Positions 54,818 through 64,000 of a stretch of DNA of 64,000 nt are shown piece after piece (positions within the stretch are counted from its first letter, which is position 1; each line of letters begins with the position of its first letter). The notes under the pieces were generated by a model, which worked only from the letters and a program-made list of their open reading frames with translations, ran no database searches and was not told the origin of the DNA. Source of the stretch: Pseudomonas persica. Its GTDB lineage: Bacteria > Pseudomonadota > Gammaproteobacteria > Pseudomonadales > Pseudomonadaceae. Location: assembly GCF_900291015.1 (NCBI RefSeq), contig NZ_OLKL01000016.1:1-64000 (forward strand). The letters are read 5' to 3'. Made by a program: the position numbers and the translations under genes.

Positions 54818-55034
54818 GGTGTTCCCTCTTCTTGGCGATTTTGGTCGGGGCAGTCATCAAGCAAGCCGTGAAGCGATCGTTATAAACGTAGTGCGGTTGC
54901 GCGCGGTATTGGCGATATCGAGTCTAGTTGGCTTTTTGCCAGCCAATGCAACATCCGGAAGCAAATCCCCCCATGGCGATCGGCAAGACAGGGCTTAACC
55001 TGACGGCTCCCTTGGCCAACGTGGAGACCGTTTG

Positions 55035-55727
55035 ATGAATACCCGGGGATTGCTCGACCAGTTGCTCAAGTCCGGCCAGGACTTGCTCGCCAGCCAGACC
55101 GGCAAGGGCAGCTCTGGCAAGCCAGGCACCAGTGCCGGCGGCCTTGGCAGCCTGCTTTCCGGTGCCGGTGGCGGTGCCCTGGCGGCGGGCGCCATGGGCT
55201 TGCTGCTGGGCAACAGGAAAGCCCGCAAATATGGCAGCAAGGCCCTCACCTATGGCGGCCTGGCTGCGCTCGGTGTGCTGGCCTACAAGGCCTACGGCAA
55301 CTGGCAGGCGCGCCAGCAGGTGGCCGCCGCCGAGCCACAGACCGTCGACCGCCTGCCGCCGGCCCAGGCCGAGCAGCATAGCCAGGCGGTGCTGCGGGCG
55401 CTGGTGGCGGCGGCCAAGTCCGATGGCCATATCGACGAACGCGAGCGGGCGCTGATCGAGGGCGAGTTCACCCGCCTGGACACTGACCGCGAATTGCAGC
55501 ACTGGCTGCATGCCGAGCTGAACAAGCCACTGGACCCGGCCGAAGTGGCCCGCGCCGCGCAAACGCCGGAGATGGCCGCCGAGATGTACCTGGCCAGCGT
55601 GATGATGGTCGACCAGGAAAACTTCATGGAGCGTGCCTACCTGGACGAACTGGCCCGCCAGTTGCGCCTGGACCCGGCCCTGCGCCAGGAACTGGAGAGC
55701 CAGGCCAGGCTTGCCGCTGGCCAGTGA
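55035..55727 (+). CDS. DUF533/TerB-family membrane-associated protein
   Basis: This 230-residue protein has a Gly/Ser-rich N-terminal part, a hydrophobic stretch (GALAAGAMGLLLG and GGLAALGVLAYKAYG) and a C-terminal TerB-like helical domain (AAKSDGHIDERERALIEGEF, MVDQENFMERAYLDELARQL) with acidic metal-type residues. DUF533 (YebE) function is unknown; YebE in E. coli is envelope-stress regulated. The frame could start at a TTG three bases earlier, but ATG 55035 is preferred. The 217-base gap upstream shows no other feature. Confidence 0.85.
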   Translation: MNTRGLLDQLLKSGQDLLASQTGKGSSGKPGTSAGGLGSLLSGAGGGALAAGAMGLLLGNRKARKYGSKALTYGGLAALGVLAYKAYGNWQARQQVAAAEPQTVDRLPPAQAEQHSQAVLRALVAAAKSDGHIDERERALIEGEFTRLDTDRELQHWLHAELNKPLDPAEVARAAQTPEMAAEMYLASVMMVDQENFMERAYLDELARQLRLDPALRQELESQARLAAGQ

Positions 55728-55729
55728 TC

Positions 55730-55850
55730 GGGGGCTGCGTTGCAGCCCATCGCCGGCAAGCCGCGCTCCCACAGGGATCACACATGGCCTGAGGTCATGC
55801 GCTCGAGGTTGGGCGCCTCGCTTGCCGGCGATGGGCCGCACAGCGGCCCC
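55730..55850. repeat. Inverted repeat, GCCCATCGCCGGCAAGC family
   Basis: The arms near 55730-55764 and 55817-55850 share the CCCATCGCCGGCAAGC core with the pair after thrC. The match is imperfect. It lies between the DUF533 gene and wspA. Confidence 0.8.
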
Positions 55851-55986
55851 AAGGGTCTTGGGCACAAATGACCTGTCTGTCGGCAGGGATACCTGATCAC
55901 CCCACATTTCAGCCGTATAAGCGTTGGGCGGCTAGGCTATACTTCGGCGATTTTCCCCGCTCGTTGTGAATTCCTGAGGGCTGAAT

Positions 55987-57609
55987 GTGAAGAACTGGAC
56001 CTTGCGCCAACGGATCCTGGCAAGTTTCGCTGTGATCATCGCCATCATGCTGCTGATGATCGTCGCCGCCTACTCGCGGTTGGCGACCATCGCATCTGCC
56101 GAACAGGCAGTGGGGAGCAACAGCATTCCCGGCCTCTACTACAGCTCTATGATCCGCAGTGCCTGGGTCGACAGCTACGTCACCAGCCAGCAACTGGTGG
56201 GCCTGTCCAACCGTCGCGAAATCTCCTCGGCCGACATGGAACTGTTCAAAAATTTCGAGGACCGCCTGAAGCAACACATGGCGAGTTACCAGAACACGAT
56301 CCAGACCAAGGACGACCAGACTCGCTTCGACAGCTTTAGGCAACTCGCAGACACCTACCTCAAGATCGTCAACCAGATGCTGGACGCCTACCGCCAGCAT
56401 GACTACGACGAAGCCCAGCGGCTGATCAACGAGGTGCTCACCCCGGCCTGGGTGGATGGGCGCAAGCACCTCAGCGAAGTGATCGAAGACAATCGGGGCT
56501 CGGCCGACGAGGCTACCAACGAAATCGTCAACGCCGTGAGCACGGCCAAGGGCAGCATGGTAGTTTCGCTGTTGCTGGCGATCATCGCTGCGGGCGTATG
56601 CGGCCTGCTGCTGATGCGCGCCATCAGTGCGCCCATGCAGCGTATCGTCCATGCCCTCGACAAACTGCGTTCGGGCGACCTGAGCATGCGCCTGAGCCTG
56701 GACCGCAAGGACGAGTTCGGCGCCATCGAAAGCGGCTTCAATGAAATGGCCGAGGCCCTGGCCAACCTGGTGTCGCAGGCCCAGCGTTCCTCGGTACAGG
56801 TGACCACCTCGGTGACCGAAATCGCCGCCACTTCCAAGCAACAGCAAGCCACCGCCACCGAAACGGCCGCCACCACCACCGAAATCGGTGCCACCTCGCG
56901 GGAGATCGCCGCCACCTCGCGTGACCTGGTGCGGACCATGACCGAAGTCACCTCGGCCGCCGATCAGGCTTCCAGCCTGGCTGGCTCCGGCCAGCAGGGC
57001 CTGGCGCGCATGGAAGAAACCATGCACCAGGTGATGGGCGCCGCCGACCTGGTCAACGCCAAGCTCGGCATCCTCAACGAGAAGGCCAGCAACATCACCC
57101 AGATGGTGGTGACCATCGTCAAGGTTGCCGACCAGACCAACCTGCTGTCGCTCAACGCTGCCATCGAAGCGGAAAAGGCTGGCGAGTACGGCCGCGGCTT
57201 TGCCGTGGTGGCCACCGAAGTGCGCCGCCTGGCCGACCAGACCGCCGTGGCCACCTACGATATCGAGCAGATGGTGCGCGAGATCCAGTCGGCGGTGTCG
57301 GCCGGGGTCATGGGCATGGACAAGTTCTCCGAAGAAGTACGCCGCGGCATGTTCGAGGTGCAGCAGGTGGGCGAGCAGCTCAGCCAGATCATCCACCAGG
57401 TGCAGGCCCTGGCGCCGCGCGTGCTGATGGTCAACGAAGGCATGCAGGCCCAGGCCACCGGTGCCGAGCAGATCAACCAGGCGCTGGCCCAGCTCAGCGA
57501 TGCCAGCACCCAGACCGTCGAGTCGCTGCGCCAGGCCAGTTTCGCCATCGATGAGCTGAGCCAGGTGGCCGCTGGCCTGCGTGGCGGCGTGTCGCGTTTC
57601 AAAGTCTGA
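55987..57609 (+). CDS. wspA: Surface-sensing methyl-accepting protein WspA
   Basis: WspA senses surface contact and starts the Wsp signalling chain that raises cyclic di-GMP. It has 540 residues: membrane helix 1 (about 10-29), a four-helix periplasmic domain, membrane helix 2 (about 192-210), a HAMP domain and a long cytoplasmic signalling hairpin with [20 protein letters not shown]. The start is GTG 55987, with a GAGGG ribosome site; the overlapping ATG is in another frame. First gene of the wsp operon; the following wspB is five bases after. Confidence 0.95.
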   Translation: MKNWTLRQRILASFAVIIAIMLLMIVAAYSRLATIASAEQAVGSNSIPGLYYSSMIRSAWVDSYVTSQQLVGLSNRREISSADMELFKNFEDRLKQHMASYQNTIQTKDDQTRFDSFRQLADTYLKIVNQMLDAYRQHDYDEAQRLINEVLTPAWVDGRKHLSEVIEDNRGSADEATNEIVNAVSTAKGSMVVSLLLAIIAAGVCGLLLMRAISAPMQRIVHALDKLRSGDLSMRLSLDRKDEFGAIESGFNEMAEALANLVSQAQRSSVQVTTSVTEIAATSKQQQATATETAATTTEIGATSREIAATSRDLVRTMTEVTSAADQASSLAGSGQQGLARMEETMHQVMGAADLVNAKLGILNEKASNITQMVVTIVKVADQTNLLSLNAAIEAEKAGEYGRGFAVVATEVRRLADQTAVATYDIEQMVREIQSAVSAGVMGMDKFSEEVRRGMFEVQQVGEQLSQIIHQVQALAPRVLMVNEGMQAQATGAEQINQALAQLSDASTQTVESLRQASFAIDELSQVAAGLRGGVSRFKV

Positions 57610-57614
57610 CTGCG

Positions 57615-58121
57615 ATGAACGACTTGCAACCGCGCGCCGCGCGGGCGGGCGATGCCAAAGGGGCGTTGTACCTGCAATTTCGCATCCGCGAGCAACGCTT
57701 TGCCCTGAGTGTGCACGAGGTGATCGAGGTACTGCCGCGCCAGCCGCTCAAACCGATCGCCAAGGCGCCTGCCTGGGTCGCAGGCATCCTTGCACACCGA
57801 GGCCTGCTGGTGCCGGTGGTCGACCTGGCGGCATTGAGCTTCGGCCAGCCGGCAGCGCAGCGCACCAGTACCCGCCTGGTGCTGGTGCATTACCGAGACG
57901 GCCTGCAGCTTGGCCTGATCCTGGAACAGGCCACCGAAACCCTGCGTTGCCACCCCGACGAGTTCCAGCCGTATGGCGTGGACAGCGGCGAAGCCCCGTA
58001 CCTGGGCCCGGTGCGCCAGGATGAGCAAGGCTTGTTGCAGCGCATCGAGGTCAATCACCTGCTGCCCGATGCCGTGCACGAGTTGCTGTACGCGGATGAT
58101 CCGACAGGGATGCCGACATGA
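57615..58121 (+). CDS. wspB: CheW-like adaptor WspB
   Basis: This 168-residue CheW-domain adaptor (FRIREQRFALSVHEVIEVLP, WVAGILAHRGLLVPVVDLAA) couples the WspA receptor to the WspE kinase. The stop overlaps the wspC start by four bases. Confidence 0.93.
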   Translation: MNDLQPRAARAGDAKGALYLQFRIREQRFALSVHEVIEVLPRQPLKPIAKAPAWVAGILAHRGLLVPVVDLAALSFGQPAAQRTSTRLVLVHYRDGLQLGLILEQATETLRCHPDEFQPYGVDSGEAPYLGPVRQDEQGLLQRIEVNHLLPDAVHELLYADDPTGMPT

Positions 58122-59401
58122 ACCAACAGCGTTTCTTCCGTTTCTTGCGCGAACGCATCGGCCTGGATGTGGAGTCGGTGGGCGCGCCGATGGTCGAGCG
58201 TGCGCTGCGTCAGCGTTGCGTAGCCGTGAACGCCGCGAACCTGGATGATTACTGGCTTTACCTGCAGCAGTCGATGGATGAGCAACAGGCGCTGATCGAA
58301 GCGGTCATTGTCCCGGAAACCTGGTTCTTCCGTTACCCCGAATCCTTTACCGCCCTGACTAGCCTGGCGCACAAACGTCTGGCCGAGCTGGCCGGGGCGC
58401 GCCCGCTGCGCTTGCTCAGCCTGCCATGCTCGACCGGCGAGGAACCCTATTCGCTGGCCATGGCCTTGCTCGATGCCGGCATCGCGCCGGGGGCGTTCCT
58501 GATCGACGGCATGGACATCAGCCCCAGTTCGGTAGCCAAGGCCGGGCAGGCTGTGTACGGGCGCAATGCCTTCCGAGGCAGCGACCTGGGCTTTCGCGAG
58601 CGCTACTTCGACGCTCTCGAAGAAGGCCACCACCTGCATGAGCGGGTGCGCGAGCAAGTCAGCCTGCAGGTGGGCAACGTGCTCGACCCGGCGCTGGCCA
58701 GCCGCGATGGCCTGTACGACTTCGTGTTCTGCCGCAACCTGCTGATCTATTTCGACGTGCCGACCCAGCAACGGGTGTTCGAAGTGCTCAAGCGTTTGTT
58801 GCACCCACAGGGCGTGCTGTTCATTGGCCCGGCCGAAGGCAGCTTGCTGGCGCGGTTGGGCATGCGCCCGCTGGGGATTGCCCAGTCGTTCGCCTACGTG
58901 CGCCAGGAGGGTGGTGGCGCTGCGCCGGCAACGCCACCGGTCCAGTCTTCGCGGCGCATGTCGCCAGCACCGGCCGCGCCAGGCTATCCGTCACCGGGCG
59001 CAGCGCTGCCGCGCCCACTGCGGCCACTGCGCGTGCTGCCCGTGGCAGCCAAGCCAGCGCCGGCGCACGAGCACAAGCGTGAGGACGCAAGCGAGTTGCT
59101 GGCCAGCATTGCCCGGCTGGCCAATGCCGGTGCCAGCGAGCAGGCCCGTGCCGAATGCCAGCGTTACCTGGGCCAGTTCGCGCCTGCGGCGCAGGTCTAC
59201 TACTGGCTGGGGCTGCTCAGCGATACCGAAGGTGATGCGCAGCAGGCTCTGAGCCACTACCGCAAAGCCCTGTACCTGGAACCGCAGCACCCTGAGGCAC
59301 TGGTGCACCTGGCGGCCCTGCTGGCGGCCCAGGGCGACCTGGCCGGTGCCCGGCGCCTGCAGGAGCGCGCCGCGCGGGTTGGCCGGGAGTCTGAACGATG
59401 A
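58118..59401 (+). CDS. wspC: CheR-type methyltransferase WspC with TPR
   Basis: WspC methylates glutamates on WspA using SAM. It has the CheR N-domain, a SAM-binding CSTGEEPYSLAM (about residues 105-116), the FVFCRNLLIYF block (about 204-214), and a Pro/Ala-rich linker leading to C-terminal TPR-like repeats (VYYWLGLLSDTEGDAQQALSHYRKAL and ALVHLAALLAAQGDL). 427 residues. Stop overlaps wspD start. Confidence 0.95.
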   Translation: MNQQRFFRFLRERIGLDVESVGAPMVERALRQRCVAVNAANLDDYWLYLQQSMDEQQALIEAVIVPETWFFRYPESFTALTSLAHKRLAELAGARPLRLLSLPCSTGEEPYSLAMALLDAGIAPGAFLIDGMDISPSSVAKAGQAVYGRNAFRGSDLGFRERYFDALEEGHHLHERVREQVSLQVGNVLDPALASRDGLYDFVFCRNLLIYFDVPTQQRVFEVLKRLLHPQGVLFIGPAEGSLLARLGMRPLGIAQSFAYVRQEGGGAAPATPPVQSSRRMSPAPAAPGYPSPGAALPRPLRPLRVLPVAAKPAPAHEHKREDASELLASIARLANAGASEQARAECQRYLGQFAPAAQVYYWLGLLSDTEGDAQQALSHYRKALYLEPQHPEALVHLAALLAAQGDLAGARRLQERAARVGRESER

Positions 59402-60060
59402 AGGAATCCGCGATGCAATTGCTCGCCGAGGATGACGCACACATCGACGACTGCTGGAACCGCATTGGCGTGCACGGCGACAAGCAGTGCCCGCTGTTGG
59501 AGCGTCACGTTCACTGCCGCAACTGTGAGGTACATGCCGCAGCGGCCACACGCCTGCTCGACCGCTACGCGCTGATGCAGGACCACCAGGCTGCCGTGGC
59601 GCCGCCGGTCGAGGACAGCACTGGCCGCTCCATGCTGCTGTTCCGCCTTGGCGAAGAATGGCTGGCGCTGGCTACCGCCTGCCTGGTTGAAATTGCCCCG
59701 CTGCAGGCGGTGCATTCGCTGCCGCACCAGCGCTCGCGAGTGTTGCTGGGGGTGGCCAACGTGCGCGGTACGCTGGTGCCGTGCCTGTCACTGGCCGACC
59801 TGCTGGGTGTGCAGGCCGGTGTTGCCGAGCAACGCAACGGCCGGGCGATGCCTCGCATGCTGATCCTGGCCGCTGAGGGCGGACCGGTAGTGATGGCGGT
59901 CGAGGAAATCGACGGCATTCACCGGCTCGACCCGCTGCTGGCGGGCAGCGGCCAGGACGCCACCCACTTCACCGCCGCGGTCCTGCAATGGCGTGGCCGC
60001 AGCGTGCGGGTGCTGGACGATCAATACTTACTGTCTGCCGTGCAGCGGAGCCTGTCATGA
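59398..60060 (+). CDS. wspD: CheW-like adaptor WspD
   Basis: This second CheW-type adaptor has 220 residues, with an N-terminal extension of about 75 residues that includes a Cys/His-rich stretch (CPLLERHVHCRNCEVHAAA), and the CheW fold (LFRLGEEWLALATACLVEIAP, VLLGVANVRGTLVPCLSLAD). The extension is typical of WspD and may bind metal, which is not proven. Stop overlaps wspE start. Confidence 0.94.
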   Translation: MKESAMQLLAEDDAHIDDCWNRIGVHGDKQCPLLERHVHCRNCEVHAAAATRLLDRYALMQDHQAAVAPPVEDSTGRSMLLFRLGEEWLALATACLVEIAPLQAVHSLPHQRSRVLLGVANVRGTLVPCLSLADLLGVQAGVAEQRNGRAMPRMLILAAEGGPVVMAVEEIDGIHRLDPLLAGSGQDATHFTAAVLQWRGRSVRVLDDQYLLSAVQRSLS

Positions 60061-62354
60061 CCCCAGAGCAAATGCGCGACGCATCGTTGCTCGAACTGTT
60101 CAGCCTGGAGGCCGAGGCGCAGACCCAGGTGCTCAGCGCCGGCCTGATGGCGCTGGAGCGTAACCCCACGCAGGCTGACCAGCTCGAGGCTTGCATGCGC
60201 GCCGCCCACTCGCTGAAGGGTGCGGCGCGGATCGTCGGGGTGGACGCTGGCGTCAGCGTCGCCCACGTCATGGAAGACTGCCTGGTGGCCGCCCAGGAGG
60301 GCCGCCTGCGCTTGAGCGCCGAGCATATCGACGCCCTGCTGCAGGGTACCGACCTGCTGATGCGCATCGCCACGCCTGGCGACGCCGGGGCGCAGGCGAC
60401 CCTGCCGGTGTTCCTTGCGCAAATGGCCGGCCTGCTCGACCTGGGGGCGGTAGCCATGCCCCCCGTGCCGCCAGCCGTGCCAGCGCTGTCGGAAACACCG
60501 GTGCAAACCGCGCAAGCCGCACCTTTGCCGCTGCCTGTCGAGGCCTTGGAGCCCGAGCCCGAGCTGGCCTCGCCGCGCAAGGCCGGCAAGCGCGTCGGCG
60601 AAGGTGCGGAGCGGGTGCTGCGGGTCACTGCCGACCGCCTCAACAGCCTGCTTGACCTGTCCAGCAAGTCGCTGGTGGAAACCCAGCGGCTCAAGCCTTA
60701 CCTGGCTACCCTGCAGCGCCTCAAGCGCATGCACGGCCAGGGCATGCAGGCGCTTGACGGCCTGCGCATGCAGCTGGAGGACAGTGGCCAGAGCAGCGAG
60801 GTGCTCGAAGCCCTGGCACAGACCCAGCGCCTGCTGGCGGAAACCCAGCAGATCCTGCAGCAGCAGACGGCTGACCTGGACGAGTTCGGCTGGCAGGCCA
60901 GCCAGCGCGCACAACTGCTGTACGACACCGCGCTGGCCTGCCGGATGCGGCCGTTTGCCGATGTGTTGACCGGCCAGAGCCGCATGGTGCGTGACCTTGG
61001 CCGTTCGCTGGGCAAGCCGGTGCGGCTGCTGGTGGAAGGGGACAAGACCCAGGTCGACCGCGATGTGCTGGAAAGGCTCGAAGCACCGCTGACCCACCTG
61101 TTGCGCAACGCGGTCGACCACGGCATCGAGCTGCCCGAGCGGCGCCTGCTGGCGGGCAAGGCGGAGGAGGGGGTGATTCGCCTGCGGGCCTCGCACCAGG
61201 CCGGTATGCTCAGCCTGGAACTGATCGACGACGGTGCCGGCATCGACCTCGAGCGCCTGCGCAGCAGCATCGTCGAGCGTGCCCTGTCACCCGCCGACAC
61301 GGTGGCACGGATGAGCGAGGCAGAGTTGCTGACGTTCCTGTTCCTGCCCGGTTTCAGCCTGCGCAACAAGGTCACCGAGGTGTCCGGGCGCGGTGTGGGT
61401 CTGGATGCGGTGCAGCACATGATCCGTGAGCTGCGCGGTTCGATCGAGCTGACCCAGTTGGCCGGGCAGGGCTGCCGTTTCCACCTGCAGGTGCCGCTGA
61501 CCCTGTCGGTGGTGCGCAGTCTGGTGGTCGAGGTGGGGGGCGAGGCCTATGCCTTCCCGCTCGCCCATATCGAACGCACGCTGGAAGTGAGCGCTGAAGA
61601 GATCGTGCAGATCGAAGGGCGCCAGCACTTCTGGCACGAAGGCCGGCACATCGGCCTGGTCGCGGCCAGCCAGCTGCTCAACCGCCCGGCCGGGCAAACG
61701 CAGGAGAGCAGTCTGCGGGTGGTGGTGATCCGTGAACGCGAGCAACTGTACGGCGTGGCCGTGGAGCGGCTGGTGGGCGAGCGGGTGCTGGTGGTGATGC
61801 CGCTCGACCCTCGGTTGGGCAAGGTCCAGGACATTTCCTCCGGCGCCTTGCTCGACGATGGCTCGGTGGTGCTGATCGTCGATGTCGAGGACCTGCTGCG
61901 CTCGCTGGAGAAACTGCTCAGCACCGGCAGCCTGGAGCGCATCGAGCGCGGTAGCCGCGGCGATCGTGGTGTTGCGCGCAGGCGCATCCTGGTGGTCGAC
62001 GATTCGCTGACCGTGCGTGAACTGCAGCGCAAGCTGCTCGGCAACCGTGGCTACGACGTGGCCGTGGCGGTGGATGGCATGGACGGCTGGAACGCCCTGC
62101 GTAGCGAGGATTTCGACCTGCTGATTACCGACATCGACATGCCGCGCATGGACGGCATCGAGCTGGTCACCCTGGTGCGCCGCGATCAGCGTCTGCAATC
62201 GCTGCCGGTGATGGTGGTGTCCTACAAGGACCGTGAGGAAGACCGACGGCGGGGCCTGGATGCCGGCGCCGACTATTATTTGGCTAAGGCCAGTTTCCAC
62301 GACGATGCGTTGCTGGATGCTGTGGTTGAGTTGATCGGAGGTGCTCAGGGATGA
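60057..62354 (+). CDS. wspE: Hybrid CheA-type histidine kinase WspE
   Basis: WspE phosphorylates WspR and WspF. In order, it has an HPt domain with phospho-His51 (AHSLKGAARIVG), a linker, a dimerisation region, an ATPase domain (LLRNAVDHGIE, SGRGVGLDAV), a CheW domain and a C-terminal receiver with phospho-Asp692 (LLITDIDMPRMDG). 765 residues. I chose ATG 60057, overlapping the wspD stop; the longer frame from 59988 lies inside wspD. Confidence 0.96.
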   Translation: MTPEQMRDASLLELFSLEAEAQTQVLSAGLMALERNPTQADQLEACMRAAHSLKGAARIVGVDAGVSVAHVMEDCLVAAQEGRLRLSAEHIDALLQGTDLLMRIATPGDAGAQATLPVFLAQMAGLLDLGAVAMPPVPPAVPALSETPVQTAQAAPLPLPVEALEPEPELASPRKAGKRVGEGAERVLRVTADRLNSLLDLSSKSLVETQRLKPYLATLQRLKRMHGQGMQALDGLRMQLEDSGQSSEVLEALAQTQRLLAETQQILQQQTADLDEFGWQASQRAQLLYDTALACRMRPFADVLTGQSRMVRDLGRSLGKPVRLLVEGDKTQVDRDVLERLEAPLTHLLRNAVDHGIELPERRLLAGKAEEGVIRLRASHQAGMLSLELIDDGAGIDLERLRSSIVERALSPADTVARMSEAELLTFLFLPGFSLRNKVTEVSGRGVGLDAVQHMIRELRGSIELTQLAGQGCRFHLQVPLTLSVVRSLVVEVGGEAYAFPLAHIERTLEVSAEEIVQIEGRQHFWHEGRHIGLVAASQLLNRPAGQTQESSLRVVVIREREQLYGVAVERLVGERVLVVMPLDPRLGKVQDISSGALLDDGSVVLIVDVEDLLRSLEKLLSTGSLERIERGSRGDRGVARRRILVVDDSLTVRELQRKLLGNRGYDVAVAVDGMDGWNALRSEDFDLLITDIDMPRMDGIELVTLVRRDQRLQSLPVMVVSYKDREEDRRRGLDAGADYYLAKASFHDDALLDAVVELIGGAQG

Positions 62355-63364
62355 AGATCGCCATCGTCAACGACATGCCCATGGCTGTCGAGGCGCTGCG
62401 CCGGGCGGTCGCCTTCGAGCCCGAGCACCAGGTGATATGGGTGGCCGGCAATGGAGCCGAGGCGGTGCGGCGTTGCGCGGAGCAGTTGCCAGACCTGATC
62501 CTCATGGACCTGATCATGCCGGTGATGGGCGGCGTCGAGGCCACCCGCAGGATCATGGCCGAAACCCCCTGCGCCATCGTGATCGTAACGGTCGACCGCA
62601 AGCAGAACATGCACCGGGTGTTCGAGGCCATGGGGCACGGCGCCCTCGACGTGGTCGACACCCCGGCGCTGGGGGCGGGCGACCCACGCGAAGCGGCAGC
62701 GCCACTGCTGCGCAAGATTCTCAACATAAGCTGGCTGATCGGCCAGCAGCGTGCACCGGCCGCACGCCCGGTCGCTGCGCCCGTGCGGGCCGCGTCCCAG
62801 CACCGCGGGCTGGTGGCTATCGGCTCGTCCGCTGGTGGCCCGGCCGCCCTTGAAGTGCTGCTCAAGGGCCTGCCGGAGGCGTTCCCGGCGGCTATCGTGC
62901 TGGTCCAGCATGTCGACCAGGTGTTTGCTGCGGGCATGGCCGAGTGGCTCAGCAGCGCGGCCGGCCTGCCGGTGCGCCTGGCGCGTGAAGGCGAACCGCC
63001 CCAGCCCGGTCAGGTACTGCTGGCCGGCACCAATCACCACATCCGCCTGCTACAGAACGGCCAGCTGGCCTACACTGCCGAACCAGTCAATGAAATCTAC
63101 CGGCCCTCGATCGATGTGTTCTTCGAGAGTGTGGCGCGCTATTGGACCGGCGATGCGGTGGGCGTGTTGCTTACCGGCATGGGCCGCGACGGTGCCCAGG
63201 GCCTGAAACTGATGCGCCAGCAGGGCTTCCTGACCATTGCCCAGAACCAGGCCAGCAGCGCGGTTTACGGGATGCCCAAGGCCGCTGCGTCCATCGATGC
63301 TGCGGTGGAAATCCGCCCGCTGGAACGTATTGCCGGGCGCTTGATGGAATTTTTCGCAAAATGA
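62351..63364 (+). CDS. wspF: CheB-type methylesterase WspF
   Basis: WspF demethylates WspA and so resets the pathway; its loss locks the system on in P. aeruginosa. It has a receiver with Asp in LILMDLIMP and a CheB catalytic domain with the Ser-His-Asp set: IGSSAGGP (Ser160), VQHVDQ and GMGRDGAQG. 337 residues, intact. Start overlaps the wspE stop. Confidence 0.96.
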   Translation: MKIAIVNDMPMAVEALRRAVAFEPEHQVIWVAGNGAEAVRRCAEQLPDLILMDLIMPVMGGVEATRRIMAETPCAIVIVTVDRKQNMHRVFEAMGHGALDVVDTPALGAGDPREAAAPLLRKILNISWLIGQQRAPAARPVAAPVRAASQHRGLVAIGSSAGGPAALEVLLKGLPEAFPAAIVLVQHVDQVFAAGMAEWLSSAAGLPVRLAREGEPPQPGQVLLAGTNHHIRLLQNGQLAYTAEPVNEIYRPSIDVFFESVARYWTGDAVGVLLTGMGRDGAQGLKLMRQQGFLTIAQNQASSAVYGMPKAAASIDAAVEIRPLERIAGRLMEFFAK

Positions 63365-63415
63365 CGAAGTGTAATGAATCACGCCGCCAGGCCGGCAGTG
63401 ATCGGGTGAACAGGT

Positions 63416-64000
63416 ATGAATGATTTACCGATCGAAGGTTTCACCACCCCCAACGAGAACTCGGCGATGGTGCTGCTGGTCGACGACCAGGCCATGATCG
63501 GTGAGGCGGTGCGGCGTGGCCTGGCCAATGAAGAGAACATCGACTTCCACTTTTGCTCCGACCCGCACCAGGCGGTGGCCCAGGCTGTGCGCATCAAGCC
63601 CACGGTGATCCTTCAGGACCTGATCATGCCTGGCCTGGACGGGCTGAGCCTGGTGCGTGAATACCGCAACAACCCGGCGACCCAGGACATCCCGATCATC
63701 GTCCTGTCGACCAAGGAAGATCCGCTGGTCAAGAGCGCGGCGTTTGCCGCCGGGGCCAACGATTACCTGGTCAAGTTGCCGGACACCATCGAACTGGTGG
63801 CGCGCATCCGCTACCACTCGCGTTCCTACCTGACCTTGCTGCAGCGCGATGAGGCCTACCGCGCCCTGCGCGTCAGCCAGCAGCAACTGCTCGATACCAA
63901 CCTGATGCTGCAGCGGCTGATGAACTCCGATGGCCTGACCGGGCTGTCCAACCGCCGTCACTTCGACGAGTACCTGGAGCTGGAATGGCGCCGGGCCATG
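63416..64000 (+). CDS. wspR: Diguanylate cyclase response regulator WspR (3' end cut)
   Basis: WspR is the output of the Wsp pathway: once phosphorylated it makes cyclic di-GMP. The visible 195 residues include the receiver domain ([18 protein letters not shown]; phospho-Asp in [13 protein letters not shown]), the linker helix and the start of the GGDEF domain ([17 protein letters not shown]). The active-site GGDEF motif is beyond the window end. Start ATG 63416 has CAGG upstream. A gap of 51 bases follows wspF. Confidence 0.95.
   Translation, partial: MNDLPIEGFTTPNENSAMVLLVDDQAMIGEAVRRGLANEENIDFHFCSDPHQAVAQAVRIKPTVILQDLIMPGLDGLSLVREYRNNPATQDIPIIVLSTKEDPLVKSAAFAAGANDYLVKLPDTIELVARIRYHSRSYLTLLQRDEAYRALRVSQQQLLDTNLMLQRLMNSDGLTGLSNRRHFDEYLELEWRRAM

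Overview
The window is GC-rich chromosomal DNA from a fluorescent Pseudomonas, most likely the P. putida group. The support is the gene content (Wsp surface-sensing operon, two kinds of Tat/T2SS-linked phosphatase, DUF3509, YaeQ, YdcSTUV-PatD), the very high GC at third codon positions, and many copies of the Pseudomonas REP sequence (a TTCGCGGGTAAACCCGCTCC core), usually as inverted pairs between genes. I see no tRNA, rRNA, insertion sequence, prophage or CRISPR array.

Layout. 0.3-8.2 kb: a Tat-exported multicopper oxidase and tadA, then mltF on the opposite strand, purL and a small NIF3-like protein. 8.3-23.7 kb: the most distinctive region. It holds tatABC, a T2SS pseudopilin gene (gspK), a PhoX-family phosphatase, and a lipoprotein (UxpA-like) that begins a tightly overlapping operon gspC-D-E-F-G-H-I-J-L-M-N. 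Both phosphatase-type proteins carry twin-arginine signals ending in a lipobox. Both divergent intergenic regions (tatA/gspK and phoX/uxpA) contain direct repeats with 11-bp spacing that resemble PhoB boxes. The region reads as one phosphate-starvation export unit: Tat moves folded enzyme to the periplasm and the T2SS moves it to the surface or outside. 23.7-28.4 kb: housekeeping and metabolic genes (L,D-transpeptidase, two NUDIX hydrolases, gamma-carbonic anhydrase, DUF1289, a VUT-type transporter, purT). 28.4-32.0 kb, minus strand: an MFS transporter, a CNNM/CorC-type protein and a CcsA/YpjD-type membrane protein.

32.3-36.4 kb: ffh, then the conserved rpsP-rimM-trmD-rplS operon, closed by a strong terminator, and a hot-dog thioesterase. 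36.6-41.3 kb: xerD, dsbC, hom, thrC. 41.4-46.9 kb: a receiver-like protein with a degenerate acidic pocket, DUF3509, a periplasmic TIGR02285-type protein, a CaiB-type CoA-transferase, yaeQ, recJ. 46.9-47.2 kb: a perfect 67-bp inverted repeat. 47.3-49.2 kb: an Old Yellow Enzyme and a HicA/HicB toxin-antitoxin pair whose promoter lies inside a palindrome. 49.3-54.8 kb, minus strand: a polyamine-type ABC importer with gamma-aminobutyraldehyde dehydrogenase, in the order of E. coli ydcSTUVW. 55.0-64.0 kb: a DUF533 protein, then wspA-B-C-D-E-F-R, with wspR cut by the window end.

Gene starts were moved to internal codons where the longest frame ran through an upstream gene, a REP element or a terminator; each choice is explained. 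Functional names come from motifs read by eye. No database search was made.
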